This document shows, piece by piece, positions 7,689-16,470 of a DNA stretch of 64,000 bases. Each line of letters starts with the position of its first letter. Position 1 is the first letter of the stretch. Origin of the DNA: JACVRW01 sp036407035. Its GTDB lineage: Bacteria; Actinomycetota; Thermoleophilia; Solirubrobacterales; Thermoleophilaceae. The stretch covers positions 8,924-72,923 of the forward strand of contig DASXAA010000219.1 of NCBI GenBank assembly GCA_036407035.1, read 5' to 3'. Made by a program: the position numbers and the translations under genes. The notes under the pieces were generated by a model that saw only the letters and a list, made by a program, of their open reading frames with translations, did no database searches and had not been told where the DNA came from.

Positions 7689-9340
7689 CGCCGGTACCAG
7701 CGCGGCGAGACGTTCGGCGGCGGCCGCATGGCGGCGTTGACGACCAGGACGGTCGGCTCCGCCAGGCGCGCGTGGTGCTGGAGCATCCCCTCGAAGTGCT
7801 CGCCGACGCCCTCGACGGCGTCCGCCCGCACTCCGAACGAGCGCGCGAGGGCGACGAAGTCCGGCGTCCGCAGGTCCACTCCCTCGCGCGGGTCGCCGCG
7901 GAGGTCCTGGTCGAAGCGCAGCATCCCGTAGCCGCCGTCGTCGAAGATCACGGCGGTCACGGGGATCCGCTCCTGGGCGGCCGCGGCGAGCTCGCCGCAC
8001 GCATAGAGGAAGCCCCCGTCGCCGGAGATGCTCACGGCCGGCCCGCGGCCGGCGAGCGCCGCGCCGAGCGCTTGCGGGAACGCGCATCCGAGCGTTCCCC
8101 ATCCGAGCGGGTACGAGAGCTTGCGCGGCGCGGGCGTGCGGTGGAATCCGCCGAGCCAGTAGCCGGGGATGCACATGTCGCAGACGACGATCGCGTCGTC
8201 GGGCAGCGCCCGCTCGACGGCGGCGAGCATGCCCATCGCCTCCGGGTCGGTCTCCTCGAGCGAGCCCCGCACGGCCTTGCGCACGCCGGCGAGCCGCTGC
8301 CCGAGCGCCTCGAGGCCGCCGCGCGGCTCGATGCGCCCGGCCAGAGAGGCGGTCGCCTCGGCGGCGTCCGCCTCCACGAGCACGTCCGGCAGGTAGTTCT
8401 TGGCGGCGTCCGCCGGGTCGACGTTGATCGCGACCAAGTGCGGCGGCTGCGGCATCTTCCAGCCCTGGGTCATCATGCCGTCGAAGTCGGTGCCGATCGC
8501 GACCACCACGTCGGCCTCGTCCCAGAGGGCGCCGATCTCCGCGACGTGCGGCGGCCCGTCGGCGAGACAGGTGTGCCCGGGCGGCAGCACGCCGCGGGCC
8601 GAGTAGGTGAGGATGACCGGCGCCACGAGCCGCTCCGCCAGCGCGGCCAGCGCCTCGCCGGCGTCAGCCTGGAGGGCGCCGCCGCCCGCCCAGATGAGCG
8701 GCCTGCGCGAGCGCCCGATCACCTCGGCGGCGCGCGCCAGGTGCTCCTCGTCCGCGCGCGGGCGGGGCTGGGGCTTCGGCCGCACCTCGGGCGGGTCTGT
8801 CACCTCGGCGCCGAGGAAGTCGGTGGGCACCTCGAGGTAGACGGGCCGCTGCGGCGGCGCGAGCGCGCTGCCCACGGCCAGCTCCACCGCGGCGCCGAGC
8901 GTCTGCGGCGAGTGGGCGCGGATCGTCTGCTTCACGACCGGCCGGAACATCCCGGCCTGGTCGGTGGCCTCGTGGAGCGCGCCGCGCCACACGCCCCTGC
9001 GGCGCATGCGGGCCGGTATGTCGGTGGCGATCACGAGCACCGGCTGGCGCGAGGCCCACGCCTCGCCGACCGCGGCGAGCGTGTTGGCGGCGCCGGGCCC
9101 GGTCGTGGTCAGCGCCACGCCGAGGTTGCCGGTCGCGCGGGCGTACCCGTCGGCCGCGTACGCCGCCGTCTGCTCGTGGCGCACCCCGACCAGCCTGATG
9201 CGTGACGCGCCCAGCGCCCGCCACAGCGCCAGGTTGTGCACGCCCGGCAACCCGAAGCCGACGTCCACCCCCGCCTGCTCGAGCGCCTCCACCGCGAGGC
9301 GGGCGCCTGTCAGGATGCCCGTCCGTGATGGAGAGCTCAT
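7685..9340 (-). CDS. Thiamine-pyrophosphate enzyme, acetolactate synthase-like
   Basis: A 551-residue TPP enzyme with the three standard domains. The N-terminal PYR domain carries the activating glutamate in GVRHEQTAAYAADGYARATG; the central TPP-independent domain covers about 190-320; the PP domain holds the metal/TPP motif SGDGGFLYACGEL to FDDGGYGML. The GLPGVHNLALWRAL start resembles 2-oxo acid decarboxylases of the 5-guanidino-2-oxopentanoate type as much as true acetolactate synthases, and no regulatory subunit is next to it, so branched-chain synthesis is unlikely. The reaction is probably decarboxylation or carboligation of a 2-oxo acid. It is translationally coupled to the FUSC exporter, and its own start overlaps the divergent CoA-transferase start. 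Confidence 0.85.
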   Translation of the reverse strand: MSSPSRTGILTGARLAVEALEQAGVDVGFGLPGVHNLALWRALGASRIRLVGVRHEQTAAYAADGYARATGNLGVALTTTGPGAANTLAAVGEAWASRQPVLVIATDIPARMRRRGVWRGALHEATDQAGMFRPVVKQTIRAHSPQTLGAAVELAVGSALAPPQRPVYLEVPTDFLGAEVTDPPEVRPKPQPRPRADEEHLARAAEVIGRSRRPLIWAGGGALQADAGEALAALAERLVAPVILTYSARGVLPPGHTCLADGPPHVAEIGALWDEADVVVAIGTDFDGMMTQGWKMPQPPHLVAINVDPADAAKNYLPDVLVEADAAEATASLAGRIEPRGGLEALGQRLAGVRKAVRGSLEETDPEAMGMLAAVERALPDDAIVVCDMCIPGYWLGGFHRTPAPRKLSYPLGWGTLGCAFPQALGAALAGRGPAVSISGDGGFLYACGELAAAAQERIPVTAVIFDDGGYGMLRFDQDLRGDPREGVDLRTPDFVALARSFGVRADAVEGVGEHFEGMLQHHARLAEPTVLVVNAAMRPPPNVSPRWYRR

Positions 9341-10527
9341 CCGAAGGCCCTCCGCTCGCGGGCGTCCGCGTCGCGGACCTGTCGCGCGTGCTCGCCGGGC
9401 CGTACTGCACGATGATCCTGGCTGACCTGGGCGCCGACGTCGTCAAGGTCGAGCGGCCGCAGGGAGGGGACGAGACGCGCACCTGGGGACCGCCGTTCGT
9501 CGGCGGGGAGTCCGCCTACTACCTCTCGCTGAACCGCGGCAAGCGCAGCTGTGCGATCGACCTCTCCGACGCCGACGGCCGCGCGCTCGCCCAGGAGCTG
9601 TGCGCGCGGGCGGACGTCGTCGTGGAGAACTTCAAGGTCGGCGGCGCCGAGCGCCTGGGCGTCGGCTTTGAGCAGGTGCGCGAGCGCAACCCGGGCGTCG
9701 TGTACTGCTCGATCACGGGGTTCGGCTCGCAACGCAACCCGCCAGGGCGGCCCGGCTACGACTTCGTCGCCCAGGCGGAGACCGGCCTGATGTCGATCAC
9801 CGGCGCCGAGGACGGGCCGCCGTACAAGGTCGGCGTGGCGCTCGTGGACGTGCTCACGGGGGCGCACGCCGCCGCCGGTGTGCTGGCGGCGCTGCACGGC
9901 GGGCGCGGCGGCCTCATCGAGGTCCCGCTGCTCGACAGCGGGCTCGCCGGCCTCGTGAACGTGGCGCAGAACGCGCTCGTCACGGGGTCGGAGCCGAAGC
10001 GCTACGGGAACGCGCACCCGAACATCGTGCCTTACCAGGACTTCGAGACGGCGTCCGGTCGCATCGCCGTGGCCGCCGCGAACGACGGGCTGTTCCGGTC
10101 GCTGTGCTGCGTGATGGGCCGGGACGACCTCGCGGCCGACGATCGCTTCGCCACCAACGCCGGCCGGGTCGAGCACCGCGGCGAGCTGGTCCCGGCGCTG
10201 CAGGTGACCTTCCGCGAGCGCCCGGCGGACGACTGGCTGGCCGAGCTCGACGCCGCCGGCGTCCCGGCGGGCAAGGTGCGCTCGGTGCCCGAGGCGCTCG
10301 CGGCGGCCGCGGAGGCCGGCCGCGCGGCGACCGTCACCGTGGCGCACCCGACGGCGGGCGACCTCGACCTCGTCGCCTCCCCGATCTGGACTGACGGCGG
10401 CGCGCCGGCGAAGCCACCGCCGCTGCTCGGGGAGCACACGGCGGAGGTGCTGCGCGAGCTGGGCCGCACGGACACCGAGATCGCGGAAATGGCCGAGAAT
10501 GGGGTGGTTCGATGCGCAGGTTCCTGA
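9328..10527 (+). CDS. Class III CoA-transferase (CaiB/BaiF/formyl-CoA type)
   Basis: A 399-residue family III CoA-transferase, which moves CoA between an acyl-CoA and a free carboxylic acid through an aspartyl-CoA thioester. Conserved segments include PLAGVRVADLSRVLAGPYCTMILADLGADVVKVE at the N-terminus, the SLNRGKRSCAIDL stretch, and GYDFVAQAETGLMSITG, whose Asp is the expected nucleophile (near residue 148). The ATG at 9328 places the family's usual N-terminus (PLAGVRV) at residue 9. Acid and donor specificity cannot be read. Its first 13 bases overlap the start of the divergent TPP gene, and its stop overlaps the start of a secreted protein by 16 bases. Confidence 0.88.
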   Translation: MESSSEGPPLAGVRVADLSRVLAGPYCTMILADLGADVVKVERPQGGDETRTWGPPFVGGESAYYLSLNRGKRSCAIDLSDADGRALAQELCARADVVVENFKVGGAERLGVGFEQVRERNPGVVYCSITGFGSQRNPPGRPGYDFVAQAETGLMSITGAEDGPPYKVGVALVDVLTGAHAAAGVLAALHGGRGGLIEVPLLDSGLAGLVNVAQNALVTGSEPKRYGNAHPNIVPYQDFETASGRIAVAAANDGLFRSLCCVMGRDDLAADDRFATNAGRVEHRGELVPALQVTFRERPADDWLAELDAAGVPAGKVRSVPEALAAAAEAGRAATVTVAHPTAGDLDLVASPIWTDGGAPAKPPPLLGEHTAEVLRELGRTDTEIAEMAENGVVRCAGS

Positions 10528-11618
10528 CGCCCGTGGTGCTCCTGGCGACGCTCGCCGCGGCGGCGCCCGCGGGCGCGGATCCGCTGCCGCCGGGGGATTA
10601 CGAGGTCAGGGCGAACACGATCTCGCTGCAGGTCAACCCGTTGCTCCCCCCGTTCACGGCGCCGGGGGGCACGCAGGGCGTGCTGCATGTCGAGGGCGAC
10701 GAGACCGGGCCGATCCCGCTGCCGATCCAACAGCCAGTCTTCGCCGCGGTCGCCTTGCCTGCGAGCGCCGGCACCGCGGAGGTCCTGCTCGACGAGCCGG
10801 CGGTCGCGACCATCGATCTGGCCACGGGCGCGGCGAGCATTGTGACCGCGGGGCACGCGCACTTCTTCGGCAACACCACGCTGGGAAACCTGGGTGCGTT
10901 CGACTGCATGGTGGCGACGCCGGCCATCCCGGCTCCGACGAACCTCTCCACCGCCAAGCCCGGGGGCGCGGCCTGGAACAGCCACACCGCCGTGATCGCC
11001 CTCAAGGGCGATGACCTGCTCCCGCCGGTCGACTGCGTCGAGGACGCCGACGAGGCGTTCGTGGACGGGCTTCTTCGCAACGGCCAGCCCCAGGCCCATC
11101 TCCTCTCCACCGTCACGGGCACCATCTGGCCCGTCGGCCAGCCGCTGCCCACCCCGCCACCCCCTCCGCCGGCACCCCCGTCGCCGCCCGGCGCCGGAGG
11201 GTCCGGCGGGACCGGCGGCGCCGGAGGTGGCGGGACGGCCGGCGGCGGCGCCGGCGGCGGCGCACAGAACGGCACCACCGGCGGCGGCACCCTCTGGATC
11301 GGCAGCCGCCCGATCCGCGTCGGGCGCGGCGGCGTCGGGGTGCTGACCGTGCGCTGCCTGTTCTCCGGCGCCCGGTGCCAGGGGCGAGTTCTCGTGTCGA
11401 GCGTGCAGGTGAGCTCGCACCGCGCGTCGGCGGCGGTCCGCTACGCCTCGGTCCGGTTCGACCTCGCCCCCGGCGCCCGCAAGGGGATCAAGGTCCGCTT
11501 CGGCCGCCGCGCGCTGGCGACGCTCCGCAAGCGAGGGCGCCTGACCGTGCGCGTGACGGTCAAGCCCGACGGCGGAAGCCCGGTCACGAAGCGCCTGACC
11601 GTGCGCCGGAAGCGGTAG
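10512..11618 (+). CDS. Secreted protein with Pro/Gly-rich linker, unknown function
   Basis: A 368-residue exported protein of unknown function. A signal peptide (MRRFLTPVVLLATLAAAAPAGA) is followed by a beta-rich domain to about residue 210. Then comes a low-complexity linker of about 65 residues: a Pro run (TPPPPPPAPPSPP) turning into Gly-rich repeats. The C-terminal domain (about 285-368) is basic and beta-rich, ending in KRLTVRRKR, and contains one Cys pair (RCLFSGARCQG). Such Pro/Gly hinges commonly separate a surface domain from a wall-associated one. The ATG overlaps the end of the CoA-transferase gene by 16 bases, but no metabolic link is apparent. Confidence 0.7.
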   Translation: MRRFLTPVVLLATLAAAAPAGADPLPPGDYEVRANTISLQVNPLLPPFTAPGGTQGVLHVEGDETGPIPLPIQQPVFAAVALPASAGTAEVLLDEPAVATIDLATGAASIVTAGHAHFFGNTTLGNLGAFDCMVATPAIPAPTNLSTAKPGGAAWNSHTAVIALKGDDLLPPVDCVEDADEAFVDGLLRNGQPQAHLLSTVTGTIWPVGQPLPTPPPPPPAPPSPPGAGGSGGTGGAGGGGTAGGGAGGGAQNGTTGGGTLWIGSRPIRVGRGGVGVLTVRCLFSGARCQGRVLVSSVQVSSHRASAAVRYASVRFDLAPGARKGIKVRFGRRALATLRKRGRLTVRVTVKPDGGSPVTKRLTVRRKR

Positions 11619-11764
11619 CGCGGCCCCCAAAGCCGGGACGGCGGCGAGCCGAGGCCCGCCGCCGCCGCAGGAAGGCGCCACCGGGATCCCGTCGAATCCC
11701 GGGGCACTTCCGTAACGCGCCACGCACCGGAAAGTTGCGCGCTCGTCGGTCGTCCTGCCGGACG

Positions 11765-12880
11765 TCAGGCGCCCGTCAGGGCCGTCCTCGCGGCGGGCGG
11801 GCTCACGGCCTCGTTCGGCTCCGCCCCCTCCTCCTGCTGGATCATGTACCGGAGGGTCACGAGCAGCGCCAGGTCGATCGCCAGCCCGAACACGGCGCCG
11901 AACTGCGACTCGACGAACGCGAACACGCGCGTGAGGAAGATCGCCACGAGCAGGGCGAGCTCGAAGATCCGGTACGCGTCGAGGCGGGTACCGGTGCGCA
12001 GGCGGTGCAGGCCGATCAGCACGAGCACGGCCGAGGCCGTGCTGGTCGCGAGGCTCGCCCAGTTGACGAACGGCAGGTGGGCCACGGAGTCGGACCCGAA
12101 TCCGCGCCGCGCCACGCCCATGTCGATCCCGACCGAGAAGACGAGCTCGACGACCTGGAACAGCGAGGCCGCCGCCCAGACGGCGAAGATCCAGGCGATC
12201 GCGGGCCGGAACCACGACCGTCCCACGACGTCGAGGTAGCGCCGACGCGCGGCGCGGCCGAGCCGTGTGATCCGCGACGGGGCGGGCGCCGGCACGGCGT
12301 TCATCTGCTGCACCAGCCGGCGCACCGGCTCCACGAGCGGATCCTCCCGGTCGGCTCCGTCCAGCAGGTCGAGCGCGCGCCGCCGCTGGTTCTCGTCGAG
12401 GCGGCGCCGGGTCCCTGCGACCACGATGTCGAGCGCGTTCGCCAACCGGTCAGGCGGCGCCAGCTCGCCCCGGCGCTGGAGCGTGCGGATCAGCAGGAAG
12501 AGCCCGATGAAGATCAGGTAGATGAGCGCGGCGGCCGGCCTGAAGAAGTAGTTGTTGTCGGCGGTGATGAACTTGCCGAGCTCGTCGATGAAGAAGCCGA
12601 AGCCGATCCCGCCGATGATGACCCCCGGCACACGCGGCACGCGGCCGAGGAAAGTGACGAGCACGCCGATCGCGATCACCATGAAGATGCCGCCGTAGAG
12701 CAGGTGGGCGATGTGGAGCCCGTGGCCGCCCAGCTGCGGGTAGTTCGTCAGCCACAGCTGGGTGCGGATGACGAGGATCATCGTGACCGCGGCGATCAGG
12801 AAGGTCTCCTGAAGGCGCCCGAACTCCGCGTTGAGCGGCGCCCGGCGGGCGAGGTCGGAGGCGGCGGGCCAGCGCGGCAT
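11765..12880 (-). CDS. Polytopic membrane protein of unknown function
   Basis: A 371-residue integral membrane protein that I cannot assign to a family. Four hydrophobic helices lie in the first 135 residues (FLIAAVTMILVIRTQLWL, LLYGGIFMVIAIGVLVTFL, VIIGGIGFGFFIDELGKFI, ALIYLIFIGLFLLI). A basic, helical cytoplasmic segment of about 75 residues follows, then four more helices (AIAWIFAVWAAASLFQVVELV, SLATSTASAVLVLIGL, IFELALLVAIFLTRVFAFV, FGLAIDLALLVTLRYMI). It could be a transporter-like or signalling protein; no catalytic motif is visible. It is monocistronic by spacing. The 146 bases on its 3' side (11619-11764) hold nothing recognisable. Confidence 0.7.
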   Translation of the reverse strand: MPRWPAASDLARRAPLNAEFGRLQETFLIAAVTMILVIRTQLWLTNYPQLGGHGLHIAHLLYGGIFMVIAIGVLVTFLGRVPRVPGVIIGGIGFGFFIDELGKFITADNNYFFRPAAALIYLIFIGLFLLIRTLQRRGELAPPDRLANALDIVVAGTRRRLDENQRRRALDLLDGADREDPLVEPVRRLVQQMNAVPAPAPSRITRLGRAARRRYLDVVGRSWFRPAIAWIFAVWAAASLFQVVELVFSVGIDMGVARRGFGSDSVAHLPFVNWASLATSTASAVLVLIGLHRLRTGTRLDAYRIFELALLVAIFLTRVFAFVESQFGAVFGLAIDLALLVTLRYMIQQEEGAEPNEAVSPPAARTALTGA

Positions 12881-12938
12881 TCCTGGCCGATCGTACCGCC
12901 GGGTCGCGCGGTGGGGTGGCCGTCCCGCGGCCGGCTGG

Positions 12939-13544
12939 CTAGTGCGCCCCGTCGTCAGCGCTCGAGGCGGGCGGGCGCGACTCCTCGGCCAGCGAGGTGA
13001 TCGTCAGCGCCCCGCGGGCCGCCTGCTCGAGCACCTCGGTCGCCTCGTCCGCCGAGCGGGCGTAGAGCTCCACCAGCATGTGGATCACGATCCGCTCCTC
13101 CTCGTGCTTGTGGAAGCGGACATGCGTGAAGAACTCGCGCGTGCCGTGGTCGCCGAACGCGGCGAAGGCGAGCGAGTCTGCGGCCTCGGGGCCGGAGCAG
13201 GACTCGACCTGGTCGGCGTCCACGGTGACCGTGCAGGAGGCGACCCAGGGCGTGCCGGTGACCATCCGCTCCCAGCGGTCCTCCACCGGCTCGATGCGCG
13301 AGATGCGGCGGCCGTTCTCCTCGTAGAAGGCGAGCGCGAGATGGGGCTGGTCGTGCAGGCAGTCGAGGCACTGGACCACCGCCTCCTGCACCTCCTCGAC
13401 CGGGTCCACGGCCTCGCCGGTCTCGGGGTCGACCTTCAGGATCCCCTCGTAGTGCAGCTGCACCTCGAGGTTCTGCGACCAGCAGCGGTAGCAGCGAAGC
13501 CAGCTCGATTGCGTCCCCACGGAGCCCGGGGCGGAACCCTCCAT
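12939..13544 (-). CDS. Hypothetical protein with N-terminal zinc-ribbon Cys pairs
   Basis: A 201-residue soluble protein of unknown function. Two Cys pairs, CYRCW near residue 18 and CLDCLHD near residue 59, could form a zinc ribbon with a long insert (inference). The middle (about 75-170) is predicted alpha/beta with several acidic stretches (TVDADQVESC) and a His-rich patch HVRFHKHEEERIVIHM. It reads as a small metal-dependent or nucleic-acid-associated factor, but no family match comes to mind. It stands between a membrane-protein gene and a glutathione transferase gene on the same strand with short gaps, which gives no clear functional clue. Confidence 0.65.
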   Translation of the reverse strand: MEGSAPGSVGTQSSWLRCYRCWSQNLEVQLHYEGILKVDPETGEAVDPVEEVQEAVVQCLDCLHDQPHLALAFYEENGRRISRIEPVEDRWERMVTGTPWVASCTVTVDADQVESCSGPEAADSLAFAAFGDHGTREFFTHVRFHKHEEERIVIHMLVELYARSADEATEVLEQAARGALTITSLAEESRPPASSADDGAH

Positions 13545-13579
13545 GCCCCCATTATGCTCCGCCGGGCCGGGCGGCTACC

Positions 13580-14269
13580 TCAAGCGGGCGCCTTCACCGA
13601 CTCGATGAACCCGCGCACGTCGCCCGCCGGCTCCGTGTAGGCGTCGCCCAGCGCCTCCTCCACGGCGGCCATGTACTCGGTCGTCCAGGCCGGGAAGTCG
13701 TAGTCGATCGCCCGCAGGAACTCGAGCGTGGCGGCCAGCCGGATGTCCGCGATCGAGGGCGAGTCGCCGCCGATGAACTTCCTGCCGTCGAGGAAGAAGC
13801 CGTGGTACGCGTCGAGCGGGACTGCGATCGCCGCCTCGGCGTCCTTCTGCGCCTTTGCCTTGGTCTCGTCGTCGGCATCGGAGGTGGCGGCCTCGCCCGC
13901 GTACTGCGGGAACCCGAGCGTCGGATAGGTGGCGCGGGCAACGACCGGGTAGAGCGTGCCGATCAGGTAGAACATCGCGCTGTCGGTCATCGCGCGCTCG
14001 GCGGGATCGGTGGGGTAGAGGCGGTCGAGCCCGTGCTTGTTGCAGAGGTACTGCATGATCGCGCAGCTCTCCCACAGGGACCCGCGCGGCAGGCCGTCCT
14101 CCTCGAGCATCGGGGTCAGCTGGGCCGGGTCCTTGCGAACGAAGTCGGGCTCGTCCTTCTTGCCCCAGACGTCGTTCTCCTCGAACTCGAGCCCGGCCGC
14201 TCTCACGAAGACGCGGGCGGTCAGGTTGTTCACGCTCGGCTTCAGGATGTTCAGCGTGTTTGCGGCCAT
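13580..14269 (-). CDS. Glutathione S-transferase family protein
   Basis: A 229-residue GST-fold protein: an N-terminal thioredoxin-like domain (NILKPSVNNLTARVFVRAAGLEFEENDVW, with the cis-Pro segment QLTPMLEEDG and the glutathione-site motif ESCAIMQYL) and a C-terminal all-helical domain containing the buried N-capping motif SIADIRLAATLEFL. The substrate is not evident. As most actinobacteria lack glutathione and use mycothiol, the thiol partner may differ; this is inference. The start at 14269 is supported by AGGAGG five bases upstream, which overlaps the stop of the preceding VOC gene, so the two are tightly linked in translation. Confidence 0.82.
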   Translation of the reverse strand: MAANTLNILKPSVNNLTARVFVRAAGLEFEENDVWGKKDEPDFVRKDPAQLTPMLEEDGLPRGSLWESCAIMQYLCNKHGLDRLYPTDPAERAMTDSAMFYLIGTLYPVVARATYPTLGFPQYAGEAATSDADDETKAKAQKDAEAAIAVPLDAYHGFFLDGRKFIGGDSPSIADIRLAATLEFLRAIDYDFPAWTTEYMAAVEEALGDAYTEPAGDVRGFIESVKAPA

Positions 14270-14277
14270 GTGACCTC

Positions 14278-14862
14278 CTACTCGTATGGGTCCTTCGGCG
14301 AACGGTCCTCCGACAGCGATCCGCGCGAGCGCTCCACGAGGATCTCGACGGCGTCCGCCAGGTGGGCGCGGTCGATGTTGTAGTCGCCGCGCTCCACCCT
14401 CAGCCTGTGCGCCTCGAGCAGCACGTCGGCGTGGGAGTAGCCGAACGGCGGCTCGAAGCGGTACGACGCGAGCTCGATCAGCAGCCCGAGCGGGTCCTCG
14501 AAGTAGATCGAGTCCATGAAGCCGCGGTCCTTCACCCCGCTGTGCCGGACCCCGCGCTCGTCGAGGCGCTCGACCGCTTGGTGGAAGGTCGCCTGCGACA
14601 GGGCGAACGCGAGGTGATGCACGCAGCCGGGGTCGGTTGGCGTGCGCTCCGGGTCCGGCGTGCGCTCCTCGTTCGTGAAGACGGTGATCAGCCGCCCGTC
14701 GCCGGGATCGAAGTAGAGGTGGCTCTCCGATTCGTTGTCCAGGTTGGGCTGCTCGAACACGAACGGCATGCCGAGCACGCCTTCCCAGAAGTCGATCGAC
14801 GTCTGCCGGTCCGCGCCGACGATCGTGATGTGGTGGACGCCCTGGCTCTGGAGCTTTCGCAT
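14278..14862 (-). CDS. VOC-family ring-cleaving-dioxygenase-like protein
   Basis: A 194-residue vicinal-oxygen-chelate protein. The first module has GVHHITIVGADRQTSIDFWEGVLGMPFVFEQPN, and the second has GCVHHLAFALSQATFHQAVERLDERGV followed by DSIYFEDPLGLLIELASY. Candidate metal ligands His10 or His11, a His of GCVHHLAF and the Glu of LLIELA match the 2-His-1-Glu set of extradiol dioxygenases and related VOC enzymes. It may open an aromatic ring or act on a similar diol; substrate unknown. The stop codon overlaps the ribosome binding site of the downstream GST gene, and the upstream F420-type oxidoreductase gene ends 12 bases before it, so this looks like a catabolic operon LLM-VOC-GST. Confidence 0.8.
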   Translation of the reverse strand: MRKLQSQGVHHITIVGADRQTSIDFWEGVLGMPFVFEQPNLDNESESHLYFDPGDGRLITVFTNEERTPDPERTPTDPGCVHHLAFALSQATFHQAVERLDERGVRHSGVKDRGFMDSIYFEDPLGLLIELASYRFEPPFGYSHADVLLEAHRLRVERGDYNIDRAHLADAVEILVERSRGSLSEDRSPKDPYE

Positions 14863-14874
14863 CCGGTGTGGACC

Positions 14875-15849
14875 CTATACGGCGCCCGCGAGCGCCTCGA
14901 GGGTGACGTCGAAGTCGGTCTTCGGGAGCGCGCTGACGCAGGGCGACGTGGTGCCGGCGTCGCGGTAGCGCCGCACGGACTGCGCCGCCTCCTCGGCCGA
15001 GCCGATCGCGGTCAGCACGTCGAGGAAGCCGTCCGAGATCGCCGCGGTCGCGGCCTCCGGCCCGCCCTCCTGCATGCCGGCGTCGAAGCCGGCCACGTCG
15101 TCGGCGTAGCCGGAGCGCTCGAGCATCGCGCGGTAGAACGGCAGCGAGAAGTAGGGGATCAGGTCCTGGCGCAGGCGGGAGCGCACCGGTCCGGGCTCGT
15201 TCGTGATCGCGGCGGGCACGGCCGCCACGATGTCGAAGCCGGCGGGGTCCCTGCCTGCCTTGGCGCGGCCCTCGGCGACCGTCGGCACCACCACGTCGCG
15301 GATGTAGTCCGGGTTGCAGAGCCAGAGGATCACTCCGTCGGCGACCTCGCCGGCCAGCCGCAGCATGCCGGGGGAGAGGCCGGCGAGGTAGATCGGGATG
15401 TCGGGCCGCGGCTCGTAGTCCATGAAGCGGAAGCCGGACCGGAACCGCTCGCCCTGCGGCGGGTCCTCGCCGCGGAAGATCGCCCGCACGACGCCGACGT
15501 ACTCGCGCATCTCGCGCAGCGGCTTGTCGATGCGGTCGCCGTACCAGCCCTCCACGACCGGCCGGTGTGACACGCCGAGCCCGACGATTGCGCGCCCGCC
15601 CGAGAACTCGTCGAGCGTGGCGAACGACTGCGCCATCGCGACCGGCGAGCGCGAGTAGATCGGCGTCACGCCGGTGCCGAGCAGGATGCGCTCGGTGCGG
15701 GCGGCGTAGGCCATCAGCACCGTGACCGAGTCGCGGCCGGCGATGTGCGTGACGTAGACGGACTCGTAGCCGAGCCGCTCGGCGTTCTCCACGCGCTGGA
15801 CGGCCGTCTCGAGCGAGCGCCCGATCGAGATGAACGTGCCGAGGGGCAA
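14875..15849 (-). CDS. LLM-class (F420-type) flavin oxidoreductase
   Basis: A 324-residue luciferase-like TIM-barrel oxidoreductase, most similar to the F420-dependent branch. Recognisable elements are AERLGYESVYVTHIAGRDSVTVLMAYAARTERILLGTGV near the N-terminus and DIPIYLAGLSPGMLRLAGEVADGVILWLCNPDYI in the middle, which form the phosphate and flavin-binding loops. Such enzymes use reduced F420 or FMN for hydride transfer to a wide range of organics. The F420 genes at 56.8-59.2 kb show the cofactor could be available. It leads a putative operon with a VOC protein and a GST. It is divergent from mobA with about 34 bases between starts, which must contain both promoters. Confidence 0.85.
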   Translation of the reverse strand: MPLGTFISIGRSLETAVQRVENAERLGYESVYVTHIAGRDSVTVLMAYAARTERILLGTGVTPIYSRSPVAMAQSFATLDEFSGGRAIVGLGVSHRPVVEGWYGDRIDKPLREMREYVGVVRAIFRGEDPPQGERFRSGFRFMDYEPRPDIPIYLAGLSPGMLRLAGEVADGVILWLCNPDYIRDVVVPTVAEGRAKAGRDPAGFDIVAAVPAAITNEPGPVRSRLRQDLIPYFSLPFYRAMLERSGYADDVAGFDAGMQEGGPEAATAAISDGFLDVLTAIGSAEEAAQSVRRYRDAGTTSPCVSALPKTDFDVTLEALAGAV

Positions 15850-15883
15850 GGCGGCGCAAGCCTATAGCTACGCTGCGGCTCGC

Positions 15884-16459
15884 GTGATCGGAGGGGCGGG
15901 ACCAGTTACCGGCGCCGTGCTCGCGGGCGGCGCGGGACGGCGGATGGGCGGCTCGAAGTCGGCTCGGCTGCTCGCCGGGAGTCCGCTCGTCTCGTACCCG
16001 GTCGCGGCACTCGCTGCCGTGTGCACGCGGGTGGCCGTGGTGTGCAAGGCGGGCACGGAGCTCCCCGAGCTCACGGGCGCCGAGCGCTGGGACGAGCCAG
16101 ACGAGGCACAGCATCCGCGCACCGGCATCGTGCACGCGCTCGAGCGCGCCGGCGGGCCGGTGCTCGTGTGCGCCGCCGACATGCCGTTCGTCACGCCGGA
16201 CGCATGCCTGACGCTGCTCCAGGCCGCCGGCAGCACGGCCGCGGTGGTCGCCACCTCCGAGGGCCGACTGCAGCCGGTGTTCGGCCTCTACGCGCCGGCC
16301 GCGCTCGGCGCGCTCCGCGACGCCGCGCCCGACGCGCCGCTCACGGAGACCGTGGAGGCGCTCGACCCGGTGCGGGTGGCGCTGCCGCCGACGCTCGTGC
16401 GCAGCGTGAACACGGCCGCGGAGCTCGAGGAGGCGGAGGCGCTGCTCGGCGCCCCATAG
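15884..16459 (+). CDS. mobA: Molybdenum cofactor guanylyltransferase (MobA-like)
   Basis: A 191-residue nucleotidyltransferase with the MobA GTP-binding signature AVLAGGAGRRMGGSKSARLL at the N-terminus and VLVCAADMPFVTPDACL, whose Asp holds the catalytic magnesium. MobA attaches GMP to molybdopterin to make the dinucleotide cofactor of DMSO-reductase-type enzymes. The GTG at 15884 is chosen because an earlier in-frame start at 15830 would overlap the divergent LLM gene. The gene is short but complete for this family. No other molybdenum cofactor gene is adjacent, though a MoaD-like protein occurs at 39.1 kb. A CTP-using MocA-type relative is possible. Confidence 0.8.
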   Translation: MIGGAGPVTGAVLAGGAGRRMGGSKSARLLAGSPLVSYPVAALAAVCTRVAVVCKAGTELPELTGAERWDEPDEAQHPRTGIVHALERAGGPVLVCAADMPFVTPDACLTLLQAAGSTAAVVATSEGRLQPVFGLYAPAALGALRDAAPDAPLTETVEALDPVRVALPPTLVRSVNTAAELEEAEALLGAP

Positions 16460-16470
16460 AGTCTCGGCCC

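Noticed and set aside
7685..10527. Oxalate degradation pair (oxalyl-CoA decarboxylase plus formyl-CoA transferase)
   Set aside because: The gene types fit superficially, but the TPP enzyme's N-terminus (GLPGVHNLALWRAL) is of the acetolactate synthase/2-oxo acid decarboxylase kind.
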